Source: Lingula anatina (Eukaryota > Brachiopoda > Lingulata > Lingulida > Lingulidae). From it: a stretch of 62,000 nucleotides of DNA. The position numbers were made by a program, and so were the translations under genes. How positions within the stretch are numbered: position 1 is the first letter of the stretch; each line of letters begins with the position of its first letter. The stretch lies in the NCBI RefSeq assembly GCF_001039355.2, contig NW_019775454.1:1-62000 (forward strand). Reading direction: 5' to 3'. Shown one piece after another: positions 9,243-19,277 of this stretch. Below the pieces are notes generated by a model. That model saw nothing but the letters and a program-made list of their open reading frames with translations. It had not been told where the DNA came from and searched no databases.

Positions 9243-12200
9243 ATGAGCGATATAACTATCAAATATAAAGATTTAACCCGGCAAGACCAGCCAGTGTCCC
9301 TGCGATTGTCTGACAGAGCTAAGGTCGGCGAGGTCAAAAATGAAATCGAAACCATCACTGGCATTCCTCAAGGACAACAGACATTATTTCACGGACAAAA
9401 AGTAAATATATTTGATATTAATACTAAAGAAGATATATGTATTATACTGTATACTAATGAAGAAATTTCGATATAGAGCAGAAAAGGCGTCAAGGTCGGG
9501 CAGTTGCCAACGTGGTCAATTTCCATCAGTACATCACTCTGTTTCAGAATTCCAGAGTTTCATTCTACATGTAGCTTTGCGGTAATACAACTGAAACAAT
9601 ATTTTCTTACATTCGTTTATTCATATTTTACCGAAAAGAGCGGATAACAGTATGCTCTATTTAATTATTTATTTATTTAGATAATTTTACTTAAACATGC
9701 ATTTTACAATCTAGGTTCTAAGAGACGAAAACACACTGTGTGACTTGAGCATTCCAGACAACACAACATTAAAGCTGCTTCCGCGTGAAAGTATCAAAGT
9801 CCACGTCCAAACCAAACAAGGACGGGTTGCATCCTTCCGAGTGAGATTGTCTGACACTGTGTCTTCCGTGAAAATGAGAATACAGCAAGAAGCAAATATA
9901 TCTCTCGAAGACCGGCATCTCTCGTATGCAGGAAGGGAGATGGCTGACGATCTCGCCCTGTCTGATTATGGACTCAAAAGTGGCACTATCCTGACGTTTG
10001 ATGTAGAAAAAACAGAATTAGGTACGATTTTCGACTGTATTAAGCAAAGGTCTTCTCTTTTTTAAAAGTTTGCTTCACCAAGTTCATTCTGTGATATTCA
10101 TCAAAATGGTATTCGATCAAGTAAAGTAAAACATAAAGTCTAAATACACACACTGGACAAAAGAAGTGTCACCTCCTAAATCAAAGTAATCAAAGTAGGC
10201 AGATCTTGTGTAGTTATAATGCCTGTCTACTTAAAATGTGACTAATGAGTATAAAACCGCTGTGCCATGGAATTGTATTGTTGGTCTTGTACATGTACAG
10301 CAAATGTTATTCCTGTCTTCTTCCAATGCTGCAAGATACATGCAATTATCTTATGATTATAGACGTCAGGTTATAGGCGGAATATAAGCAATGACAGAAT
10401 ATCGATACAGTTGAATTGTTTAGTCAGAACCGTGCAGAGAGTCCAGGTCTCGGTATAGAAACACTGGATCAAGAGAAATTGTCTCTGGTGGGTCGTCTTA
10501 GAAAAACTACTGGCCGTGAAGACCGACTACTGATTTGGATGTCCAGATTGTCAAAGTTCGACATTGCTTGTCAGTTGACAACACAGTGGAACAATTTCTC
10601 ACATAAGAATCTGTCTGTGAAAACTGCTAGGCTTCGGCTATATGCTCAGAGAGTGTGCACCAGGTCGGCAAGACTGAAACCTCTTATATTGTTACAAAAC
10701 AGGCAAAGTAGAGTAAACTAATGCCAAAAGGATCTGGAACCGGACAGTCCATGACAATTGTTCCTATACAACATTGGTCAAGAAGGCTGTCCCACCCCCA
10801 TTTCTATGAACTTATATTTACAAATAATCACCTCAAAGATCTAAATTGTTATAAACGGTGCTTTTTATTCCAGATACCATTTCTAACATGATTAATGGTT
10901 TAGAAAATACAATATAGTGGCAAAAATACGCATATTTTATACCATTTAGTCAAATTTGTAACAGGTACCCCCTCAAATCCAATTCTTCACTGTGATTTCC
11001 ACAGATGTAAAGAAAGGTCTATTAAGCTGTGGGGTGATCATTTGTAAATAAAAGTACATGGAAATAGGGGTGGGACAACCTTTTTGACCAATGTTGAATA
11101 GTTTTTCTGATGAGTGTCGCTTTGGTCTGACCTCTGATGACAGACAGGTCCGATGCTGGCGAACTGCTGGTTAAGCATTTGAACCACATGCACTGAATTT
11201 TCGAACCCGGAGCAGCAATATCCATCATAGTGTGGGGCTGCATCAGCATCCATGCCGTGGTTGAATTGATAGTGGTTGATGGAAACATGAATCACCAGAA
11301 ATATATCGATGTTTTGGAGTTAGGCTTGCTACCATCTATTACTAACATGTTTGGTGACAGGAATCATCCATTTGTTCACCTGGATGACAATGCTCCTTGT
11401 CACAGACCCATAGCAGTTGATGATTGGTTTTACCAACAGGCCATTCGCAGGGTGGTGTGGCCTGCCCAGGGTCCGGATGCAAACATAATAGAAAATGTGT
11501 GGAATGATGTGTCAAAACTTTTGACAAATGCCCGTCCAACCAGGAGACAAACTCTGTTAGATTCAGTGTTTCATGCTTAGGCCATGCTTAAGCCCTGAAC
11601 GCATCAGACAATTTGTAAATGTATATATGTATCCTTGCCTCGCAGATTGGCAGCTTTTATTACGTCACGTGGCTATGCCACTAAGTACTAATTTTGGACT
11701 TGAAACTGCATATTTTGGTAGAATGTATATTTTGTTCTCATTTTTTTTTGTGAAATTTGATGTCAATAAAATGATACCAGGAGCATATCATTCCACAGTC
11801 ATTTATCTCCCCCAAAGTATAAGTTCAGTAGGGGTGACACTTCTATTGCCCCGTGTGTGTAATCGAAATGTCGTTATTAAAAAAATAAAAATAGCTTCGT
11901 ACAGTTCGATTTTGATGATCACATTAACATTTTTTCTCATCATCAGCTAACGAAAACCCAGGCGAGGTCAGTGGTATTTTAGATTCGTCCTTAGTGGAAT
12001 CAGAGAGACAATACAGTGAGACAGGTAACAGAGCTGCATCCAGCAATGTTCTTCTATAGTCGTTAATTTTTTGTTTTAGAAATGTACCCAAATATTCCGT
12101 CGTGATTTGAAAACCTGAATGTTCTTTACGTGGATAGAATTGATGAAAATTATTATTATTATATCGTATTGAATTTTAGTGACACAATTACAAAATGATT

Positions 12201-13867
12201 TCCGGCTCGTGCAAGACGAACTCCAGAGTGTTCAAAGCCAGTGCCATGCCCTGAACGACAAAGTCAGCGAGCAAGGGTCATATGTGGAAGGTGCACTGGC
12301 AGGATTGAGACAGTCCGTCTCGTCTCAGTTTCAGGATGTGAATGGCAACCAGGAGACCCTCAAGCTAGAATGCCTGTATCTACGTGAGAAGCTTCAGGAG
12401 CAAGACATAAACGTAGCCTCTGCGACAAAAGAAATTCAAAACGCCAAAGATCAAGCAAAACGGGCGCATAAATACATCAAGGAGAAAAATGATGAGATCA
12501 AGAACGAATTTGAACAGAAAACCGCGTGCATCGAGAGGAATTTGAGTGAATCGTCGGATCAAGTAGAAGAGATGACGGCGCGTCTGGTTCAAGTGGAGGA
12601 AAACATGTCACATTTTAAAGAAGTACAAGAAGTCGAGATGGAGGAGAGGCTTAAACTACAAAAAGAACTTGAGGAATCGGAGAGAATCAGAAAACAATTT
12701 ATGCAGTCGTTTAAAGGTCACCAGACATTGGTGGACTGGGTGGATAGTAAACTGAAGGGCATTTCCGAAACGTCCGATAAGAATTTGAAAGTTGAAATTA
12801 AATCAATGCGCCAAGACTTCTCAAAGAAAACGTCCGAACTCGACCATACTGACGACGCCTTGGCGGAATCTCTGGTAAGACATAAACTGGAGTCGCAAGA
12901 AGGGGTTGATTTCGCGGATTGCTTTCAGCTGAAATACTGCAAAGATCTGAAAATGCTGTTTTTCAGAATTTGGTATACAACTACGTGTGTCACCGACGAA
13001 AGAAACAAGAAATTTAAGTCCCTGTTTCTCGCAAAATGTATCAGTCCTGTATTCCTGGAATACGTGAGAGTACTCAAGGAGTATACGCAACACGTTTTGC
13101 AGAATACCTTTGAAACCTCTGATGATTTGAAAGTATTGGTGACATCGCTTCAAAACATCTCCGAAGGAAAAGCTGTCGACAATAAAGTTGATGCGCATCT
13201 TGCTGTATGTCGTCTGCGCAAGACACTAGGAAGAAAACCAAAGCTCGGACAAAAGAATGGAAATGACATCAAAACATCGGAAGATTTATGCAAACGTCTC
13301 GAAGCCATTTTGACGGACGTTTGTCCACTGGAAGAGGAAGAGTACTACACATTTCATCAACAGGGGGGAACCAAAAACGTCCGTCCGTTTGTAGAAAGTA
13401 AACCGACCATGTCATGCTATGTCCATGCCCTTCTACATAAAGTCTTCGCGCGGCCCGATGCTCTTCTTTTGGACGTGAAAGCCCCTATGGAGCTGGAGGT
13501 TGACGTTTCTGGGAGAGTCCAGGATGGGACGGAAGAGCAGGAGAGAATTTTCACTTGTGGAGAATTCAAGGCGAGGATCAAAGGAAATGGGGCCAAAGCA
13601 AAAGAACAGACAACGAAGTATGTGAAGATCGTAGCTTTTATTTGTAATTGTCTGAAGCTTCGCTTGGTGAAAGCCAAGTGTATGTTATATTATTTGTTTG
13701 GGAGGGAGGCAGCTACTGAAAAGCCTGTTCACGAACAATTAGTGTATACCTTTGACCAGGAAAGTCGACAGATTTGTTTTGTAGATGAGAGTGAAAACAA
13801 TGAACGTGGGGGTGCAGTTGAGAAGCACGCTATTCGTGTGGTGTATGAAAAAATAAAAATGGAGTAA
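9243..13867 (+). CDS. Tandem ubiquitin-like / coiled-coil protein with a PD-(D/E)XK-like C-terminus
   Basis: The coding exons are 9243-9401, 9715-10021, 11947-12024 and 12180-13867. Phases match at every junction (0, 1, 1) and give 743 residues. Residues 1-78 (MSDITIKYKDL...) and about 80-152 (IKVHVQTKQG...) are two ubiquitin-like folds with the usual hydrophobic spacing. Neither ends in Gly-Gly, so they are built-in domains rather than conjugated modifiers. Residues about 183-420 form an E/K/Q-rich coiled coil. Residues about 590-740 show strand-helix alternation with ELEVDVSGR, then TCGEFKARI, then AKEQTTKYV. This D-x19-E-x-K plus downstream Q arrangement matches the PD-(D/E)XK nuclease core (inference). 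There is no signal peptide or membrane span, so it is probably cytosolic or nuclear. The start codon lies 8 bases after an acceptor, implying a 5' UTR intron. The full combination is not one I recognise. Confidence 0.8.
10416..11580 (+). pseudogene. Broken Tc1-like transposase
   Basis: An N-terminal fragment (10416-10721) carries the helix-turn-helix linker signature GRLRKTTGREDRLLIWMSR. After an interruption by another element, a central piece with SDECRFGLTSDD appears at about 11108-11150, followed by a stop. The C-terminal fragment (11230-11580) has MWGCISIHA, HLDDNAPCHR and WPAQGP...IIENVWND, the second Asp and the Glu of the catalytic triad. Frames differ between pieces and stops intervene, so no functional enzyme is encoded. 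Confidence 0.85.
10767..11098. mobile_element. Palindromic element nested within the Tc1-like copy
   Basis: The sequence 'caacattggtcaagaaggct' through 'atttacaaataatcacctc' at the left is repeated in inverted orientation at 11034-11098, over about 65 bases with few mismatches. About 200 bases of A+T-rich DNA lie between the arms. It splits the transposase. It may be a separate MITE or an inverted duplication within the Tc1 copy; no clear target duplication was seen. Confidence 0.6.
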
Positions 13868-14206
13868 TTTGTTGACCTGTGGCCTGTTGCTGGTTTTGCG
13901 TGGTTTCCTTAATGTAAAACATATTAGTTAAGCGGTAACAACTGAAAAATGTTTGCTATGCGTATGTTCTTTTCAGATATTCAGAACTTATGTTGTACAG
14001 TTAATGACATATTGATTTTAGTCAGCTATGATATATAATGTAAAATATAATCATTATTATTAGTGTAATTTCACATTATGACGAATTTGTATAAAACATT
14101 TACATAGATGACAGAATTGTCAGCTTATCATTTAAGCTTTTTGAGAATTTACGTAAACATTCAATATACATAACTGAATTGTATTTTAAACGAAAAGAGA
14201 ATCTAA
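13868..14206. other. 3' flank of the Ubl gene
   Basis: A+T-rich and non-coding. An AATAAA overlaps the last codons of the gene (about 13852-13857), but no clear downstream signal was found in the next 300 bases. Confidence 0.4.
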
Positions 14207-14539
14207 TTTTCAGATAAAGTTATTTTTAGAATTGATAAACGAATCAATTTTGCTGATGTTTTTGTAAAGTTTGATTCAACAGAGAAGCAGTTAGACTTTG
14301 TAAAGTTAATAGGTTCCCCTCATTATATGATGTTATCAGAAGATTACATAGTTTATATGTTGCATCAAATACCATCAGGTATTGGTAAATGTATTATTCA
14401 AGCAATATATTATGCATGGAATGTTACTGATTTAGTCAAAGTTATTATGTTATTACTGCGACGTTTAAATATTGCCGTTAAATATTATAATGAATTACTA
14501 CTGAAGAAGGATAAATATATATCATATAATAGATTTTGA
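14207..14539 (+). CDS. Unassigned A+T-rich open frame, possibly retroelement 3' coding end
   Basis: About 110 codons are open from just after a stop at 14204-14206 to TGA at 14537-14539. The internal text (KFDSTEKQLDFVKLIGSP) is plausible protein, but the product is rich in I, Y, K and L as expected for A+T-rich DNA. It lies 280 bases upstream of the candidate LTR in the same orientation, so it could be the tail of a retroelement polyprotein. No known domain is recognised and it may be chance. Confidence 0.25.
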   Translation, partial: FSDKVIFRIDKRINFADVFVKFDSTEKQLDFVKLIGSPHYMMLSEDYIVYMLHQIPSGIGKCIIQAIYYAWNVTDLVKVIMLLLRRLNIAVKYYNELLLKKDKYISYNRF

Positions 14540-14822
14540 CGACGTATTCTTAAAATAATAAGAACTGGCGGTAATTGTGTTCTTACAATAAATGTTATGA
14601 CACAATGTCCTATTTGTACATACATTGAACATTGATGCATGAAACAGGTTTTAAATGTCAAGTATATTTTTACTTCACTAAGATAATATGACGAGTTTAT
14701 GATTAAATGATTTGCAAATTTTATGTTATTCAGTATTTGCTTTGCTTAAAAAAATTCAAAAAGGATTGTATGTTGTAAAGTTTTAGAATTCGAGGACGAA
14801 TTCTTTTGAAGACAGGGTGTAT

Positions 14823-15338
14823 GTTGTAAAATTTATGACTTACGCTTACGCTAATTACAATTAGTAATAAAAGGGAAATCAAATAGATGAAAAGTTAGAG
14901 AGATATTGAGTGCAAGTTAAGTTTCATCATGAGTCAACAAATGTAAAACATGTTTTAGTGTCAGAAAAAGATGAAAAAGGTCATACATGTAGTCAGTAAC
15001 AGTTTATGTGATTGGTTAAGTTCATGATAGATTTCGGTCAACTGTTTATCACATGATAACTGAGTTTTGGATCTGATTCAAGTATGAGTAATGCAAATAA
15101 TATTTCTGATAATTTTAGTAGAAAACAAGGCTCTTAGACATTGCCTAATAAGGGACCGTTCTATGGTAAAATCAACATGAGAATAGAAAGTTCCTGGAAA
15201 TCACGCCATAAACAATGAAAGGAACATAATAACACGCGTGATCAGTACGGAGCATTAGAGTATAAATACTGGTAAAATTGTGTGCAAAATGAGTGGGGAA
15301 TAAATGAGTGAAGAATCCAGAACGTCGTCGTCGTTACA
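14823..15338 (+). repeat. Candidate 3' or solo LTR of a Gypsy-like retroelement
   Basis: 516 bp beginning TGTTGTAAAATT and ending GTCGTTACA (TG...CA termini). It contains a TATA motif (tataaat, 15261-15267) and, 32 bases further on, a polyadenylation signal (AATAAA, 15299-15304), as in many LTRs. Just before it, 'ttcgaggacgaattcttttg' resembles the purine-rich end of Gypsy-type coding regions. The 5' LTR is not in the window, so the call rests on internal structure only. Confidence 0.5.
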
Positions 15339-17220
15339 ATAAAAATACTTGTTCACATTCTCATTGTGAAACGGAATGGATGTCTCTAATTTTTCTTTGG
15401 AATATGTTTTTGTTTAGTTATGCATTTGAACATCAGTTTTGTGAAAGAACAATGAGAAAGCATTCATGTTATTTGGGTTATCATTAGATTTTATATTTTT
15501 ACATTTTTGCCAGTTCATGTTTTTCACTAAACTTGAAATAATCCCTCAATATAATTAAATACTCCATTGCTCTATGATTTTCATATAAACTAAAGGATCA
15601 TTGATATGATTTTTGGCCCAAATCATGCTGTAATCTGTTTAAACAGCAATTGTTTGGTGGACGTAAAAATATAACGAAGGCGCCACTAATGGATCAGGTA
15701 CATGTACTAGTTAAATCATGTTGGAGCTGACTTGTTTCGAAATCACATTACAGCTTGTAGAAATAATGACAATACTACCAATCTAAGAGAAAATCAAAAG
15801 GATGTGTTTGACTGTTTAGTTTCAGAAATTTAAATTCACTTATAAAATTCCCTTTTTTAAATAGGTCCATAGCCACTTGTAATCGTTGTTTTACCTGAGC
15901 CGCATTGCACCCCGGGACAACTGGAGATGAAAACGCAGTACATCCCTTGCTCAGGTTATACATCTTTGTAAGATTGTATCTCACGTTTGATTAATTTTCA
16001 TTTTTAAACGCCTTATTTCATCTTGGAATATGTAACGCCCAACTGCCCATGCTGAAACAGTCCTCGGCTGTTCTTTTTTTATAAGACACGTGACAGCTGG
16101 ATAGGGGCCTGTGGGGACAAGCATATAATTGTGGGATTAAAATTTTAAATTGGGACCCCAATAATTAGATAATGTACAGGTGAGGCCTCTTGTAGCTTTT
16201 TAAATCTGATGCTTTTGATGACTAGGCTTTGCAATTAAAATAAAGCATCTCAAAAAGCGTCAATGCAAGAAAGCTGTTCATAACTACACATAGGCGTGGA
16301 ATAGCCAATTGGCTCATCTGCTATAGGTGCATAGTCATGAATGTGTTAGTTGTACTGGAAACAAGATCTAAATCTACCTTTAGCTAAAACACCCATCAAC
16401 TCCCTTTACATTGCATTTTCCCCTTTAAACAATTTTTGACATTGTTATTTTTTGCTGAATGAACGACAAAGCTTTCAAGCGTTGGATTTGAAGGAATAGT
16501 CATATTAAATGGTAATGGTGCGTAAGGAAATATCCTTAGCTATCTGGCTATTCGAAACGTTAATAAAACGTCAGCCGTGCTTGAACCTGTGTTCATACCA
16601 CATAGTGGTTTGTGGAGAAACACCTATTCAGCTCTTAGGCGTTTGTCCGTTCTTTAAAAAATGTTCACACTACGTACCCTTTACATAACCAGTGCACACA
16701 AAAAAGTTGCTGGTTCGGGAGCCGCCCATAGCGGATAACTCGCCAGGAGGGTGACTTCTTAGTAAATAAACCAAAACGGTGTGTCTCATAAACAGTATGC
16801 ATCAAAATAAAATAAAATAAAATAAAATAAAATAAAAAAAAACCGCGTGCACACACAACTTGACTTACGCAATGCAGGGGATAAAAAGGTGGTGCTCTGA
16901 CAGCAAAGAGCGTTTCCGGTCAACAAGCGAACTTCATCGGCTGGGACAATCTAATGACAGAAAATTAGTAGTAATTTTATACGAAGATTTTCATCCTTAT
17001 TGCTAAGTTACAAGGATCAGGTCCGGACGATAAAAAAAACCTGTGACGGGAATAGCTTATTTGCAAAAATTCGGAAGAAGACGAAGAAAACGAAAAGGAG
17101 AAGAAGATTAAGGTAGATAGACACATTAAAAGTACAAAATTGGTCAAAATAGCATTTTCCCCATTTCTATTATATAAAATACTTAACTTGATATTAATGC
17201 AATGAAATTAATCATGTTTA
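15339..17220. other. Intergenic, no gene recognised
   Basis: A+T-rich. One minus-strand patch (about 15895-15955, GC-richer, reading GCTAFSSPVVPGCNAAQ and ending at a GTAAAA donor) could be an exon fragment but has no partner. No RNA genes were seen. Confidence 0.4.
16803..16842. repeat. (AAAAT)n microsatellite
   Basis: Seven consecutive AAAAT units ending in an A run. Confidence 0.95.
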
Positions 17221-17493
17221 CCCGCACGAAAATGCAGTAGTATCGAAGTAGCAAAGAAGCATTAACGCAGTAGTGGTGTGGAGCATATTTGCAGTAGAAA
17301 TGCAGTATAGCCTTCTTCAAAAATTACATAGGGTTGTACAGAGGAGGAGCATTAATGCAGTAGATTAGCAGCATGATAGAAGCATGTTTCAAATATGCTA
17401 ATTAGCTCCCAATGCGAAGCAGATTTGAGGCATATTTGCAGTATGATTGCAGTAGTCTACTGCGCTGGAGCATCTACTGCGTTTTCGTGCGGG
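17221..17493. mobile_element. MITE with TA target duplication and internal 'gcagtag' words
   Basis: The left end is cccgcacgaaaatgcagtag and the right end is the inverse of cccgcacgaaaacgcagtag. They are flanked by TA at 17219-17220 and 17494-17495. At 273 bp with no open frame, it belongs to the Tc1/mariner-like TA class. The interior repeats 'gcagtag' and 'gcatatttgcagta' several times. Confidence 0.8.
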
Positions 17494-17495
17494 TA

Positions 17496-18023
17496 GAGAA
17501 AAAACTTTTTTGGTCTTTTATTTAACAGCCCACGCACTTCTGCTTTGCACCCGTTTCTCGTCAATTTAAGTGTTTCGAAAATTGATTAAAAATAGTGATG
17601 GGATTGCGCCGTAACTCCGTGATAAATGTAGGCATCATCATAAATATTAATACGGTTGACGACAAAGATGTGAACTGCAAGTCGTTGCCAGCGTTTGCTG
17701 TTGGATTTTATTGTTAAGAGATATGAACCTCTAAATGCCGGTACGATGTTCCATCAAACAAAGGCATTATGTCATCTCTTTACAAATAAAATCAGAATTA
17801 AAACTTTTTTAGTGTAGTGGTCGGGGAATTATATAAAAACCAAAGTGGCGAACAACGCCGTGTTTTTTTTTCCTTTCTATGTCATGTCGCTGTCATGTTG
17901 CCGTCTCATGTTGACTTATCTTTATTAATTTAAACATTTCAAAAATCCTGAAATCTAGTTTAACAAGGAAGGAAATTTTTTCATGCACCTCGGGGTCACA
18001 ATGGGGGTATGTATAAAACCCTG
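17496..18023. other. Intergenic upstream of TLR-like gene 1
   Basis: No gene seen. From about 17945 onward the sequence becomes alignable with the DNA upstream of the second TLR gene (for example 'aaggaaggaaattttt' against 'gaggaaggaatttta'). Confidence 0.4.
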
Positions 18024-18167
18024 GAGGAAATGGCGACTTTTATCCTACTTGCCATCAGTCAGTTTGACGTGAATTGGGCACATATTTGGGATCGGTATAT
18101 TATAAAGAGAAGCGTCACGACACAACTGTCACTACTGGAGAGATTGACAGGCGTTGCTTTTTACTCT
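18024..18167 (+). promoter_or_regulatory. TATA promoter and probable 5' UTR exon of TLR-like gene 1
   Basis: This block aligns with 25078-25223 upstream of the paralogue. Shared landmarks are 'gccatcagtcag', the TATA box 'attataaagag' (TATAAAG at 18101) and 'agcgtcacga' just after it. A donor-like GTAATC at 18168 aligns with GTAGGT in the paralogue. Transcription would start roughly 30 bases after the TATA, with an intron of about 1 kb to the acceptor at 19175. The presence of the same block at both genes is seen directly; the promoter role is inferred. Confidence 0.55.
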
Positions 18168-19277
18168 GTAATCGTTATTTATCATTCCAGTGTCACAAAT
18201 TTCAAAGATACATACTAAAACAAACGTTATGATTTATGTTATTCTTGTTAATAGGTACGATGTCCGCATAACAAAGAGCCATTGCACCGATCTCACAATA
18301 CAGAGGACAGCTTACAAGGTAAGTGGAAAAACATCTTCATACAAATTAAATAAGATATATGGTTCTACAGCATTTGGTTGATAATGGTAATTTGTAAAAC
18401 AAGGAGGTTACGGCTTTCATCACTAGAAACAATGCGTATAGATTAAGTGTTTCTAGTGCATACTAGTAAAGAAATAAAGACCTATTTCGATTTTGTACAA
18501 ACATTGGTCGTAACTCCTTAATGTAAACTGTTGAGCATTAAAGCGTAACAAAACATAACATCACCTGAGCGTGTGATTGTGACTGCGTGCGAGAATGTGA
18601 GCATAAAACGGATTGTCTCTGGTGACATGTCGGGGTATTTGCCTGCTAGATATATTTTATGCAGAAATAAAATCATTAAAAGACCTCGAAATAACCCTTC
18701 GTTGCTCCTTTTAGATTGAATACATTGAACATTCCAGTGCTGCTTGTTCCACAGCCTCATATTATATTTAAAACGTGCCTGTCGCTGTGTTTATAAATGT
18801 TTGACGAAGAGTTCTGTCTTGTGCAGCTGCTGCACTAGTACTATGATGGAAAAAATCCATAAATGACTGCATATGTAACGCAGCCGTTGTATAGGGTGAC
18901 GTAATCTAGACACTTGTTTGAGCTATGCCTTTGGTGTCAATCCTTTGTACACGAAACAGATGCGGTTTTAATCCAATCTTATTGCGTCAACTCTCACGTG
19001 TTAGACATGTTTGTAAGATTAATAAGATGGCTAAAACAATGAAGAATAAGCTTGCAAATATAGATATAGATTGCATTAGTTACAAAAACGACAAAGGTTA
19101 ACGTAGAGATCGGCTAAACTGTTTTAAGGTTTCAAAGGACTTGCATACCTATTGCAATTCTCTTTCTAATTTCAGACAACAACTCTCAAATGTCAATTTG
19201 ATCTTTTACTTGAGACAGACAGTGTTAAAAACAACCCACGAGAGTTCAAAATTTGATTTGAACTGAATAACCCATAG

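Larger units (their letters stand above)
10147..11859. mobile_element. Tc1/mariner-like transposon, dead, in intron 3 of the Ubl gene
   Basis: The terminal inverted repeats read CACACACTGGACAAAAGAAG on the left and CACACACGGGGCAATAGAAG (inverse of the right end). They continue as GTGTCACC and are flanked by TA at 10145-10146 and 11860-11861. The interior carries transposase fragments on the plus strand. The element lies wholly within the host intron, so the host frame is unaffected. Confidence 0.85.

Noticed and set aside
12821-13198. Antisense frames over exon 4 of the Ubl gene (12380, 12821, 13417)
   Set aside because: They are shadows of a clearly coding plus-strand exon.
16700-16760. Possible tRNA or SINE promoter box (ggttcgggagcc)
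   Set aside because: No matching A box or cloverleaf arms could be built around it.
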